NCBI GenBank assembly: GCA_039619475.1 | Contig: CM077115.1 | Span: forward strand, 310,076,734 to 310,140,733 | Direction of reading: 5' to 3' | DNA length: 64,000 nt | Origin: Icerya purchasi | Taxonomy: Eukaryota > Arthropoda > Insecta > Hemiptera > Monophlebidae | Shown here: positions 35,664-47,723 of the stretch, in pieces | How the letters are laid out: each line of letters begins with the position of its first letter | Numbering within the stretch: the first letter of the stretch is position 1 | Notes under the pieces: model-generated | Database searches by the model: none | Told to the model about the DNA's origin: nothing | The model's input: the letters and a program-made list of their open reading frames with translations, nothing else | Translations under genes and position numbers: made by a program

Positions 35664-36902
35664 AAATCCCTTTGCCGCCTGAAAAGAATATCGTTTTTTC
35701 CCTTTCACATTCCAACAAATGACATGAAATTATTTAGTGAAAGCACATATTTCTTTTTATTCTTCCGCATATTTGTTTCTAATGGTTTGAAAATTTTGTT
35801 TTTTCAATATCGATTCATTTTCTTCTTCGACTGGCTTTTGTGGACTGGTCGCTGTCATATGATACTGCTGCCTGTTCTCTCATTTCTGTTTCATCATCTG
35901 TTTTAGGGTTCTGGTCATTTGATAATAAATTGTTAGTTTTGGACTTTTTTTCGTTTTTTAATTTACACTCGGAAGAATTTGTTTAGCAGCTAAAGTTGAG
36001 ATTATTTGTGTTAACGGAAGCGTAGGGGAATTGATAAGTATATATCATCTGTGTTTAATATTTTTATTATCCTTATTTATTTTATTATTTATATTGTTTG
36101 AGATTTCTTCGTCTTCTATCACGTTTGGACAGTTTTTACTAGTGTGTGTGTACCGTTCTCGTTATATACAGTGTCTGGAGATAGATAGAAATATGTATTT
36201 CGCTATGTTATTTCTACAATACTGTATTACAGAGTTTCAGGGATTTTTTTGATTTCCTCTGGAATTATAAAAAATTGTCGTTTGGCATTTAATAAATACT
36301 GATAAGCCTTCGTGTCTTTCCCGTGTGCCATACTTTATAAAAGAGATCGGTACTTCAACATTTTTTTAATCGTTTTTGAATATTTTTCTTCAATAATGTA
36401 GTATGGTATGGAAGGACAAACATTTGAAATTATAATTCTCTTTTTCTAGGGTTTATTAATCTCCTTATATATGTTAATATATGTTACGTTGTTATTTATT
36501 GTAATCGCTTTATGGGTATTTACTAAATAATCTACTGAAAGTTTATTGGATGAAAATACGGCGAACCTATCGCGTGAAATTCGCGATACGTATTTTAAAT
36601 TTCGAGGTTCTACAATTTCTGCTATTTTAATTCCTTAAACTATTGCCTGTTCTTTCGATGGAAAATTAAAAACTGATGCTGTTTTAGCGTCACCGATGGC
36701 ACTGTTATTTGTGAAGTTGTTAGAATGTAAATTGTCGTTACTTGATTTCTGCTTTGAGATTACCTACATGTGAAGATGTTACTTCTGATAGTAGTGGTGA
36801 CATTGATATCGATGATGATGATTGCAATATATGTGTACTAGTGTTGGTACAGTTGGTATAGGACGTTTTTGAAGGGTGTACCATTGCTGTGTTAAACGCC
36901 AT
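35664..36902 (-). pseudogene. LINE gag-like ORF1 relic (upstream half of the interrupted LINE)
   Basis: The ATG at 36902 opens MAFNTAMVHPSK. A frameshift follows near 36740, then a long frame-consistent string on the minus strand: FNFPSKEQAIV, IVEPRNLKYVSRISRDR, IIISNVCPSIPYY, LLNAKRQFFIIPEE, TSKNCPNV. This order, S/P-K-E-Q-A-I-V ... I-V-E-P-x-N-x-x-x-V-S-R-I-S ... L-S-N-V-C-P-S-I-P-x-x ... R-R-Q-V/F-F-I-x-P, is the signature of gag-like proteins of several insect LINEs. The final knuckle is eroded, leaving only its H-T-S-K-N-C-P end. Stops and frame shifts are spread throughout. It stands on the same strand as, and immediately upstream of, the ORF2 relic at 28.6-31.97 kb once the Jockey insertion is removed. 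Confidence 0.65.
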
Positions 36903-37145
36903 AATACTGTTTATGACCTATGTGTTTATGTGATGTGAACGTAGGAAAATTAGTTTACATAAACTCTATAAATGAAATTTCTTATTTATTTATTTTATTT
37001 TTATTTTTACTATTTTAATTTATCGTCCAGTTGCCCTTATTCACTGCATTGTGAATAATTGGCCCTTTGGCTGTTGCGTGCGTTATGTGAAATAAATTCA
37101 TAAATAAACAAATTAGGATAGCTTTTTTTCGTTTAAACGTTTCTA

Positions 37146-37187
<42 letters not shown>

Positions 37188-37448
37188 GTCTCAAAACGAA
37201 ACTCGAAATGTCTTTTCTCTTAATAAATCGCTCATTCTTCAATGTGTTGAGTAATTCATCAACGCCTAAATGTTCTTACGGAGAGTAACCCATTTTCCAT
37301 TGCATTTTTTCCGCCGAACAAACCATGTGACAACAATAATATATGCACGTTCACGCTAAACTTTGCCACTTCGTTTATCACTGCAGCAGCGCCGGATTTT
37401 GTAAATCCTTGATTTGACGCCGAGGAAAATCAACCTTGTATATCACTG
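36903..37448. other. No gene; long poly(T) tract
   Basis: A T-run of roughly 34 lies at 37151-37184, and the rest shows no motif. It might be the A-tail of an unrecognised minus-strand insertion. Confidence 0.5.
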
Positions 37449-37821
37449 GTCGTCGCGATAGCCTAGTTGCTAGAGCGCTTGACTTCCGTTACGGAGGTAA
37501 CGGATTCGATCCCGGGCGACGACAGAACTTATTTACGAAAAATTTTAAAAATACTCACTAATAATCAGGTGGAAGGCAATGGCAAACATGCATATCATCA
37601 TATGCGCGCTAGGTCAGTACACAGCAGACATAAATAGGACTGCACTTGAATAACGATGTAAATCAAACGATTACTAATCAGTTCCGAATGTAGTCTTACG
37701 TGTGTACACATACGTACTGCATATAAACAATTGCTATGAACATTAAGCCTATATCGGTACTAAAAGTGTACGAATAGGTTGCGCCAACGCGCTATGTAGC
37801 GTACAGCACCTTAAGAAGAAG
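37449..37821 (+). mobile_element. tRNA-derived SINE
   Basis: The first 75 bases resemble a tRNA. GTCGTCG pairs with CGACGAC as an acceptor-like stem, TAGCCTAGTTGC fits polymerase III box A, and GGATTCGATCC fits box B. A non-tRNA body of about 300 bp follows, with GGTGGAAGGCAATGGCAAAC near 37570, and the element ends in TTAAGAAGAAG. ATCACTG at 37442-37448 and 37822-37828 is a short target duplication. Mobilisation would rely on a LINE in trans. Confidence 0.75.
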
Positions 37822-38373
37822 ATCACTGATGTGCACGCGTATGGAAACTAGATCGGTACAAAGACAATGGCGAAACTATGTAAGAAGTGAAAATTGTTGT
37901 CCCGCAATAGGCTTAGTATCAACGCAGACACACGTGGTAGATAAAGAATGTGAACATCTGAATTTGTCGCATACTGCACATTTTTTTCGTTTCGTATCAC
38001 AAAAACATACTTCGCTCACAATATTAAATCGAAGCCCCTTTGCACAGTGGGTAAGCATTTTCCGTGTTAAGGCTGCCAGCATCATTTTTACCTCTATTAA
38101 TTCGTTATATGTCTTCGAGAGACGTATACTACGAATCGTCAACTCAGCATATCTGACTGCGTATCCCCCTAAGGAGGACCACTCCAGCAACACTCCCGAA
38201 AATATTTCAGTCTCCTTCGTAAAAGTTGCCTAATCTAACATGGTAGCGCAACTGTTATTTTCTAGAGAAAATTTTTAAACGAAAAGCAGACTGAATGTTA
38301 TTTTTTTATATAAATAATTATATACGTTACAAATTTTATTTTCATTTAATAAACTATAAATTCAACAAAGACA

Positions 38374-38378
<5 letters not shown>

Positions 38379-38408
<30 letters not shown>

Positions 38409-38515
38409 ATTAAACAAAAAAGCGTGTAACAATACATGATGAACAGAAAGACCAAAGTAAATTAACGCTATACATACATATTCAATATATATATATATAT
38501 ATATATAATATATAT
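38379..38515. repeat. Two (AT)n microsatellites
   Basis: AT dinucleotide runs at about 38379-38404 and 38484-38515, the second with one interruption. Confidence 0.9.
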
Positions 38516-41500
38516 ATACAAATCTTTAAAATAACAATAGAGTTTATAACAATTTATAATTAGACGTGTACGTAAGTAGATTTCCCCGTACAATTAACTA
38601 AAAATAGAAAACATTATTGCACGTCCGACCGTATCATATTCTTAATCTATTAAAAAAGAATTTTTGTAAATATATATATATATAAAAATAAAACCTTTTC
38701 CATATAAGAAAAAAAAAACACTCGCATTTCCTATAACCACAAAATAAGTGAGGGGAAGGGGTTGTTTTATCTTTTTTTGATTAAAATTAATCAGGACCCA
38801 TCTCATTTATTTCAAATATATCAGGATAACCCGAAATCCTTTTCGAACTGATATTTAATTTCATAGTATAAAAATCAAAAAAAAAAAAAAAAAATTTTCT
38901 AATAACAATAAAAGTTGATTTTTTTTCTCAAAAATTAATAGACTAGAAAATTAAACTAGAGAGAGAGAGATATTCCCATTCGGAAAAAAAAAAATCAAAA
39001 AGAACAACAAAATAATCAGACTGCTTTTATTTAGTGATTTGTAAATTTTTGCGGAGTTACACTAGCACGTATACAAATACACCATATTTAGTCCGCTTCT
39101 GGGAATGGTTCAAAAATAATTCCGCGTAGACGATATTACAATGAAAACAATGTTTGCTGAAGAGTAAGAACAGATGATGAAAATAAATATTAAAAAAAAA
39201 TAGCTTCGAACAATTTTGTAAAATTTTTTTTAACCAAAAAGTGAAAAAATTCAATTTCCCGATTTTTAGCCGGGAGGAAAATTTTTCTTACAATAAAATG
39301 ATGTACTACCCTGTTTCGCGGTCACATCGCCAAAGTTCAAATATCATTAAACTCAACTTATTCGTAGTTTCGTCTTTTTTTTTTGTTTTTTTTTTTTTTT
39401 TTTTTAAATCGAATAAAATTAGTGCCGTATAAATTAAAACACGATAAATTATTTTAATAGTAAAATAATTATTTATATAAATAATTAATCATTATCGTTA
39501 AACGTAATAATTGGTAACATTGACTTTATTTAATATTAAATTAATGCGATTTATTTTCCATAAATACATTAATTACGCTCATACACACACACGATTAAAA
39601 TTAGCTAGAAGCGAGTTGTGCACTTATAAAAATTCGACAGAAGAAATATGTTATATAATTCGGACGACAAAGTGTGAAGAGAAAAAAGCGACAAACGTAC
39701 ATATATAACTTTTGCACGCATCCTCCTACAAAAAAACAATGATACCAAGGGGAATTTTGTTTTTCATTTGTTTTGTATCTGTGCGTATGCGTATGTGTAT
39801 GTGTGTAAAATGGTGGTAACTTTTTTTAATTATCAATGGGGTTTTCGGAAAGGATGTTTCACAATGTACGTGGAGAATGGAAGATTTGACTGAACTGTAA
39901 CGCGAACAGCCCTAATATATTATAATACTATTCTGTCCTTCGCTTTAGGAGAAACATTGAAAAAAAAAAAGAAAAATTAGACACTCCCTTTTTCTGTGAA
40001 AGCCGCCAAACCGTGGTAATCCGATTTTCACGAAATACAATAAAAATATTCAACAACGAATATAATAAACGAGGAGGGGGGGGGGCGTCGAAAAATGAGC
40101 ACACACATATAGTTTGTACGAGAGAGAAGTCTAATCGTTGGAAATCGACTCGTTAAGTAAATCACGGGCAGTTTAAAATGTTCTTTTTTGAAATCTCCTA
40201 ATTATTAACCAGATATTAAAACGAGAATTCACCGGACACGACACAACCACGCTCAGCACTAGGCTATATGGACTGCAGGTGAGCGTGCGCACATTCGGCA
40301 TGTACTTTATTAGCTGTAGCTATAGTAGAGATTTTAACGGGTAAAAAACGTTGTGTGCTAGCATTAAGGGTGTGGGTTCATAGCGACAAAGTACGAAAAC
40401 GTCATAACAAAGTACATTAAGAATGTGCAGGATCCGTGACTCGTACCACTTAAGTATTCAAAGCACGGGTAATGAAATTGTACAATTCACAAAATGATGA
40501 ACAAAAAATCTTCACGAATCAGTATAATACAACGATATTATTTTTATGAAATGACAACAATTATAGATAGTTCGTGAAATTTCGACTTGTTTTTTAATTT
40601 TTTATGCGATAAAGAGAAATAATTCGTATGACATATACTTTTTATTCAGCTTTGAATACATTTCAGCAGGCAAGTGTGAACGAAATTTTATTATAAATTA
40701 CACACACGAGAATTACACGAAACGATCAAAAACCATGATGCACATTTTACGAACCGTTCGAGAAAACATGGCGTTATAAAAATTTAATTTGAAAATTTCC
40801 AAGTATAATAATAATGTTACGAAATAATGCAAAAGCCATTGCAATATTTGCACAGTTCTGCACAATGGCGTCACTCAAGCAGTTAGCAATTCACGCTCGT
40901 GTCGTGAATTATCCGATTTCGTTATCTGAACATCTCGGAGTGATATGTGTGTATATTGCGTAAAAAAAAACAGATGAAAAAAAAAAAATAACGATGAAAA
41001 TGCGGCGTTGGAATAAGGAAGAAAGTGTCGAGGGAGGTTTTCGGACGCCACTTTAGAGCCGAAACAAAATATTTAGAAAGTCGTATTTAGCAAAGGTAGC
41101 TAAAAAAAAAAAAAAAAAAAAAAAACCCTGGTTGAGAAAAGCGCAGAATAAAAGTGTGGTTGGAAGACGTTGGGGAAAGCCTTCATCCAGCAGTGGATAA
41201 AGGATAAAGGCATATCGTGAGGTCGTGATTAAAACGGATAAGAAAAAAAAAAAAGTAACAACAGAAAAAACATCTCAATATATCTTGATGGATGCCGGAT
41301 GATAGTGTCGCGATGATGATACGACGAAAACTTATTGGCAGGCGTACTTTTTTTACATAATATACTAATGTGTCTTTGCATTTACCGGCGCGGCGGCCGT
41401 TCGCAAAACTATTGTGATGCGAACAGCAAAACTAGAAAGCGAAATAAAATAATTTAGCAAATAAAAGAAAAACATAGAGAAGCAACTTATAATTGTATAT

Positions 41501-41921
41501 ACACAGAGGGTCACTGCCCGTTTGTTGTCAGTCATTTTGCCATTACAGTTACGAATCGGGCTCGCAACCGTTTCCAACTTGAAAAATCTGCTCGTTATAT
41601 ATTGCCAAAAACACTAGTTAAAAAGTGATTGAATTTTTTTTTTTTTTTTTTTCGTTCAGAAGGGAGAGATGGAAAATTCGAACTAAAAAAAATTTTCCTT
41701 AAAAATGATTTTTAACAGCGGTGTAAAAAATAATCGCGTCCGCTAGAGGTCCATTTTTAGGGACCACAGGTGGTGGTGCACACGTCATTCATCTCCCTTG
41801 GTTTTCGAAAATTATATCGTTTACTATAATATCGTCGTCGTCGTTCGTTTACATTTTTACGTGCCTTTTCGTATACTGTGACATTTGTCTAGAAGAATAA
41901 AAATTTTCTTCCACATTTTTT

Positions 41922-41966
41922 AAATTTCAAATTTCAAATTTCAAATTTCAAATTTTAAATTTTAAT
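41922..41966. repeat. Octamer tandem repeat AAATTTCA
   Basis: About five consecutive copies of AAATTTCA, decaying to AAATTTTA. Confidence 0.9.
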
Positions 41967-44707
41967 TATAAAGTTTGTTTTTCGTTCGTGTAACTGACAA
42001 ATTTTATTTTTTGTCAAAAGAAATTAGCTCTTTATCGTTTTTTTTTTTTTTTTTTTTCTATTATACGATTTAGAATAATATAAAATAGTTTATCGAAAAG
42101 GACAACGAAGAGACACTCTTCTACTTTTCATCTGGAAAAGAAAGAGTTTTAATTATTTATTCCATTAAAAATAGACGCGAGTTTTTTGTTTTTTTTGGCC
42201 ATTTTACTAATCTCGAGCCAAAACAAGCGCGTGAGATGATGATATACTTCGTGACGCAAACTGACCACAGCTCTCACTTTTGACGTAATATAAGAACGCG
42301 CGGACGATTGAAAAGTTGGAAATACTAACGGCAAAAGGAGTGTAAACAGCGCTCATGACCCTCTTTCATGGTAACTTGTTCCACGTATTAATACTAAATA
42401 ATCGTTGCGATTATTGTGTACTTAATAATATATATTACGAATACGAAACAAAACAAAAAAAAAAAAAAAAAAAAGGAAGGAAAAAATTAATAATAACCGA
42501 AATTGTAAAATAATAACAATAACAATAAACATACAATGATGAGACGACGATGATGATGAAATATAATGTGTATTTTTATCCGAATTATTAATAAGGACAA
42601 CGTTGGAGGAGCTGCTGGACGCGAAACTATGCATGAAGAGAAAAGCTGGGGGCTAAAATTAAACGGCGAAGATTCGGCCAAAAGCTACCAAATATTTTTC
42701 ACACACACACACACTAACACAGGATGATCGTAGCGGGCATGTGTAGTTTGCGTAGGTGGGTACGGACGTGCCGCCGGTGAGCTGTGCCCTAATCCTCGCT
42801 TGCCAATGGTGGAAAGCCAAAAAAAAAGTCTCTGTGTCAATCTGCACAGCGCAAATCATCGGATGCGCTAAAATTCGATCAGTCGCGCGTTTTGCCTATC
42901 CGAATTTTTCACCAACAACAACAACAACAACAACTACTACTCGGATAATTTAATCTCGGTGTGTTCCTCTTATGTTTCATCGCCATTAATCTGCTTCCAT
43001 CATCAGCCCTCTTTATTGCTCGAGAGCAGCAGCGGCAACAGAACCTTTCTTCTCTGAGTTTTGGCTGTTTTATGCGAGATACCACCACCACCTGCTCTAA
43101 CTTGGGGCGGTGGTATCATCGATGTTATCTGGAGAGAGTTGGTTGCGCTGGTTATGCCGCAATTATTGACTGGAAGTGTAGCTCTTGATTTCACACGCTG
43201 AAACCTTAATTCGCTTTTGGAAAAATCGACTTTTCCTAACGCTTCCAAAGAAACAAAAAAAGAACAAAAGGACTTTTTTTTGTACGATGATCTCAGTTTT
43301 TAATTTTCTTCTTACGCTTGCTTCTCGGAAGTTTGGGCGGGTAACATTTCGGGACGCAATTTTTTTCATCCTTAAAACACACCTTTACTCGACGGCAACA
43401 CTAATTATCTCTAAAGACAAAAAAATGTACGCCAAGTACTCGGTCTGAATTTTCGCGCGTGATGTTTTCCTATTCCTCCATATTTTTTCTTGCACAAAAG
43501 TGGCGCGAGTTGTTTTCTTTTTCTCAGTCAAGTCGTCAACACTGATTTCTACATGGCTGGAGGGGAAGGCTTCTTTGCCATCTGACGACAATAAAAACGC
43601 TCTATTCAGCTCGGCTCTCGGCGAAAATTTCGCCGCACCACGTGCAAAAGAGTAATTGCCGGTCAAGTGAAAGTTATATTTTCGACGGCTCGAAAGCGAC
43701 AAGCCAGATGATAAGCGATCTCTTTAAAATAAAGCTCTATAATTAAAAGGAACACTAATAAAAAATGAATCGCGACTCTCCGAAAGAGCGCTTAAATTTG
43801 CTTAAATTTAAAATCGACCGAAAGAAAGAAGAAAAAAAAAAGTGTGATTTTAATGTTTGTTAAAATATTAGATTAGACGAAAACTACGACGATAAGTGTG
43901 AGTTTAATTCCGTCGAAAGACCCCACACGTGGCGAAATTGAACTTTGGCAAAAAAAATTCCCTCTCCATGTAATGTCGATAATGTCGAAATAAAAGAATT
44001 ATGTATGTCTCTTTTTTTTTCTTTTTTTTTCTTTTTTTTTCGTAATAGTGAATCTATAAATACTGCGAAATATCCCTACTATAAGTTGATATGTTAACGC
44101 GCGCAAGTATAGAAACACACCGCCTCCATTTTATTATTGTTTTCTACATAAAAATTTTCAATTTTGTTTTTGTTTTTTTTCATAATAAAAACTTTTATCG
44201 AATTTTCGGAGCAACTTTTCATTCCTAAATTTCTAGTCGTGGTACCATCTTACCGGGGTAACTTTTTTTTCGTGCTTTCTAATTTTTACATAGGAAAAAT
44301 AGGTTTTTTTTTTGCTTTTTTTGCTTTTTTGAAATAATTTTCGACAAAGAAAAAAAAGAGCTTCCGTATAAACACGTTTTCATTGTAATATGTTTTTTTT
44401 TGTTTTTCGTTTTTTTTTTTTTTTTTTTGTACATCACAGATGGACATTTTACAGAAACCGCATACTAATCCGAACGACGAAATCGATTACCTCATTTAAG
44501 AACGTATCTAGTAAACATATTCTATTTTATAATAATAAAGTTCTTCTCGTGAGCCATGCATTGAGAATTGTTTTTACACGATCCCTCTCTTTTACAGCCT
44601 GTAGAAGATGAATCAACACTTCCATCAAATTCGTTCTTCCTCGACGATAATTAATAATATTTAATCGATATATTAATTAATATATTAATCAGTTGATTAA
44701 TGCGTTC

Positions 44708-44790
44708 ATTAATTAATTTTCAATAACTAATTTTCAATAATTAATTTGCAATAATTAATTTTCAATAATTAATTTGCATTAAATAATTAA
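44708..44790. repeat. Tandem repeat of an ~18-bp AATTAATTTNCAATAATT unit
   Basis: Four to five successive units alternating TTTTCAATAATTAA and TTTGCAATAATTAA. Confidence 0.85.
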
Positions 44791-45063
44791 CAATAAATAA
44801 TAAGTATAATAATTTCCGGAAGGGAGGGCATAAAAATTATTTTACAAAATCCGTATTAAACAACAAAACAGGAAACACATAATGAGATGATAAACGATAC
44901 GAAAGAGAGAAAATAATAAAACGTTCTCAAAGTGTGAAGATTATAACAACGAACGACGAACAGAAACTTATAATGTTGCATACAAAGTTGGATCGGCGAC
45001 GGTGTCGTGTTAGATCAGAATGTTAATTGTAGTTTAAAAATTATCTTATCTGCGTGTGTGCTA

Positions 45064-45180
45064 GTGAATTCCTTCGAGAGGTGAATATGATTTGTACTGA
45101 TATAGTTCCGGCCCTCCGTAACCGTATAGCAATTTTCCGCGCCCATTTTGATCGTAATACGGATATCGATAGTTCGGTCT
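45064..45180 (-). CDS. Probable terminal coding exon of a host gene (function unknown)
   Basis: On the minus strand a good acceptor (a pyrimidine-rich tract ending in GTGTTCTAG at about 45181-45190) is followed by 38-39 codons to a TAG stop. The peptide is rich in Tyr, Gly and Pro and includes YPYYDQNGRGKLLYGYGG and ends YSPLEGIH. It differs sharply from the surrounding low-complexity sequence. This kind of compact, Tyr/Gly-rich ending resembles secreted insect proteins of unknown role, but I cannot name the gene. The exon begins with the third base of a codon. Reading continues openly into the intron upstream to an ATG at 45307, so an unspliced start cannot be excluded. A candidate preceding exon is at 46345-46407. 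Confidence 0.55.
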
Positions 45181-46344
45181 AGAACACAATATACAGAAAA
45201 ATATCAAATTAATAAAAGAATTATTATTATATAAACTATTACGAGAGGGACGAATGAGAATGTAATAATCCGTTTCGCAAACATTCAGCACACGGTAAAT
45301 ACGGAACAAGTTATAGAAGAATTTTTGAACGTTTTTTGTAGCGGTTTATAGATCTGAATAATATTTGTAGATTTTTCGTTTTATTAAACTTTTCAACATC
45401 GTGAATAATCGTTTTTCGTTTCTTTTTTGTTTTGTTTTTTTGTATTTTCGTTTTTTTTTTGAAGGGAAATAAACTATATAAAACCGTTGTCGAATATTTT
45501 CATGTTTATTAGACATCATTAGAAAAAGCTCTCTCATTTCATTTCTTTCATCCTATTGTAAATATCTTTCTTTATTGATTCTTAATCTATTCCGCGATAT
45601 ACTGCCGGAATTGAATTTTCTTATGCTTTACTCGTGTAATTTTTTTCACTGACTGATCCAATGTGGTTGTGTTGGTTCCGGTCCGAATTAAAATTCCGCG
45701 TCCATTTAAACATCTCTCCTCTTCTGCCCGATTTTCTATGCGGAATCTGCTGCTTTCTCACGGGCTATTCTCTTCCTTTCCACCTGTTTCATTTTCCGCC
45801 TTAGTAGTGCCCTCCTCGTATTCCAAAAATGCCAGCTAAAGGCCTGGTTACGATTATATAACATTTCTCATACTGACTCTATTTGCTGACCTGCCATTTT
45901 TCAGCTTTCCGACGCATATATGCAAAAAAAATTCTCTAGTATTACCGTATTTCGTGATAAGTATAACAAAGAAACGAGAAAGAAATGAGAAAAGTTTTGC
46001 AAAAATGTCTATCTAAACGGCAAATTATACATATTAATAATGCAAAAAAAACAAAAAATAATACAATGGGAAAACAAATGGAGCGTTGTTATGACGGATG
46101 AGAATGAAAATATACACGCGCGTAATTTACCGCTGTAAACGGAGTAAGCTGGTAGAAGAGACGACGATAATTTCTTGCATTGCTCCAATGAAGTAGCAGA
46201 AAAAAATCTTTACATTTTGCACGTCTTAGCTACATAAAAAGTTTTACTGACGTAAAAAAGATGGAGGAACAACGTTTTTCGGTTAGTTCTTCTCAAACAG
46301 AGCTTTTGAAGATGTTAATAAATTACAAATGTAAACGGACTTAC

Positions 46345-46407
46345 ATCGCGATACTGCATCCCGGCTGTGCTGTAGTAGCCACAGCAGTCACAATATATAC
46401 AGAACAC
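46345..46407 (-). CDS. Candidate internal exon upstream of the 45.1-kb exon
   Basis: The minus strand shows CATTTTGTAG as acceptor, then 63 bases without a stop in the phase required by the 45064-45180 exon, then GTAAGT as donor. Splicing would remove 45181-46344 (1164 bp). Another frame of the same 63 bases gives a Tyr/Gly-rich string (GYYSTAGMQYRD) that looks more like the downstream peptide but is out of phase, which weakens the case or suggests a different boundary. No further upstream exon was found. Confidence 0.3.
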
Positions 46408-47249
46408 CTACAAAATGAACTCTCTTTACGAAGGGGAAGAACAAATGGAGTAGCGCGTCTTATTAAATTTTGCGTTGTATTAATCCGTTTACGGTGCAGA
46501 AAAAAAAAAAACCGTTAAATTCACAGTTTTTTAATCAATAGCGATTATCCCCCCCCCCCCCCCCCGGTTGTAGGATAATATTCCTAATGGAAATTTTTTT
46601 GCGAACGAGAAAAAAAGGAGAAGAATTCGCAATTACCAACAGAGATATTCGTTTTATTTCTTCGCTTAATGAGTTATTGTTTAAAAGTAAAATTGAAAAA
46701 AATCGTTTAAATTTATTTAGGCTTTCTTATAAAACCCCCAGCAGCACCAACATTTTTGATGATGGGGATTCAAACCAAATTTCGCCATTACAACAGAATG
46801 CTTATAATAATAGTTTGCTTCTAATTATAATTCCGTATGTATTTATATTAGTATTATTGTATTGCGGTGGGGCTATTGGCCGATAAGCAACGTCTAAATA
46901 ATAAGTTACCAGCAATTATATAATGAACTTAGTTAATTATAACATTTTTATTTCTTTCTTTTCCTGTAACCGACTGTATTAACTGGATTGTTCGAATATT
47001 TAACACGCATTATTTCAAGTTTAAGCTGCATCTCCGATTATTATTATTATCAATATCTTTATCATTATTATTCATTATTTTCTCGGGTTTACTATAATAT
47101 CCCGGTCACTATAATTTGTGACGGATTATATCAAGTCATAATTATTTTATTATATTTTAATGGTTTAAAAACTTCCTCACTATGTTACAGGTACTTAATA
47201 TGACTGCTTTTTGTATGTTATTATGTATATATCCTGGAATTTGTAAGGA

Positions 47250-47297
<48 letters not shown>

Positions 47298-47303
47298 GCA
47301 GTA
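46408..47303. other. No recognised gene; poly(C) and (ATT)n tracts
   Basis: A run of 17 C is at 46549-46565 and an ATT repeat of about 15 units is at 47250-47295, which abuts the hAT miniature element. The 99-codon plus frame at 46587-46886 has no motif that I know. Confidence 0.55.
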
Positions 47304-47715
47304 CAGGCCCGTGCCCAGAATTGAGGTGGGGGGGATTTTTTTTGCATATTTATTTTATAAATAACAATACATTTTTTACTAATATTCGTACTATTAATAA
47401 TTTCCATCATTTTGATTTATTATTAATAATTCACATAAATGAATTACCCCGTATATGAACATTAATAAAAATTGCATATGTTATTAATTATACACTCGTT
47501 ATAAAAAATTTTGCATAAGATATTAATGAAGTACCTAAAAATATAGAGCATATTTTTTCTTTTTTCTTTTAAAGGTAGGCAAGAACGCCCTAAGAAATCA
47601 TCAATACTTATTTTAAATTTGTGATTTTTCTCAAATTTTTGTGTATTTATAATAATTATTTCAGTTCTCATGGGGGAGGGGGTTAAACCTCAACCCCCGC
47701 GTAGACACAGCCTTG
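47304..47715. mobile_element. hAT-type miniature element, family A copy 2
   Basis: Begins CAGGCCCGTGCCCAGAATT and ends GACACAGCCTTG. Flanks ACGCAGTA and ACGTGGTA match at 6 of 8 positions. The interior aligns along its length with 12540-12857, apart from about 94 bp extra near 47536-47640. More diverged flanks suggest an older insertion than copy 1. Confidence 0.7.
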
Positions 47716-47723
47716 ACGTGGTA

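Larger units (their letters stand above)
37829..45060. other. Long non-coding block, poor in recognisable elements
   Basis: It is AT-rich with many A and T homopolymers. I see no element with identifiable ends and no motif-bearing frame. The plus frame 37829-38233 and its minus counterpart have no recognised domain. A strong donor-like CTGCAG/GTGAGC lies at about 40276 on the plus strand, but no exon could be supported. If the exon at 45064-45180 is real, part of this block downstream of it on the minus strand would be its 3' UTR. Confidence 0.4.

Noticed and set aside
37449..37523. Functional tRNA gene
   Set aside because: The anticodon arm does not pair properly, and the tRNA-like part continues into a SINE body with target duplications.
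37829..38233. 134-codon plus-strand frame and overlapping minus frame of 105 codons
   Set aside because: No motif, no splice context, and it starts in the SINE's target duplication; probably chance.
42961..43448. Several overlapping short frames on both strands near 43 kb
   Set aside because: No motif, and frames contradict one another; the higher GC makes open frames longer by chance.
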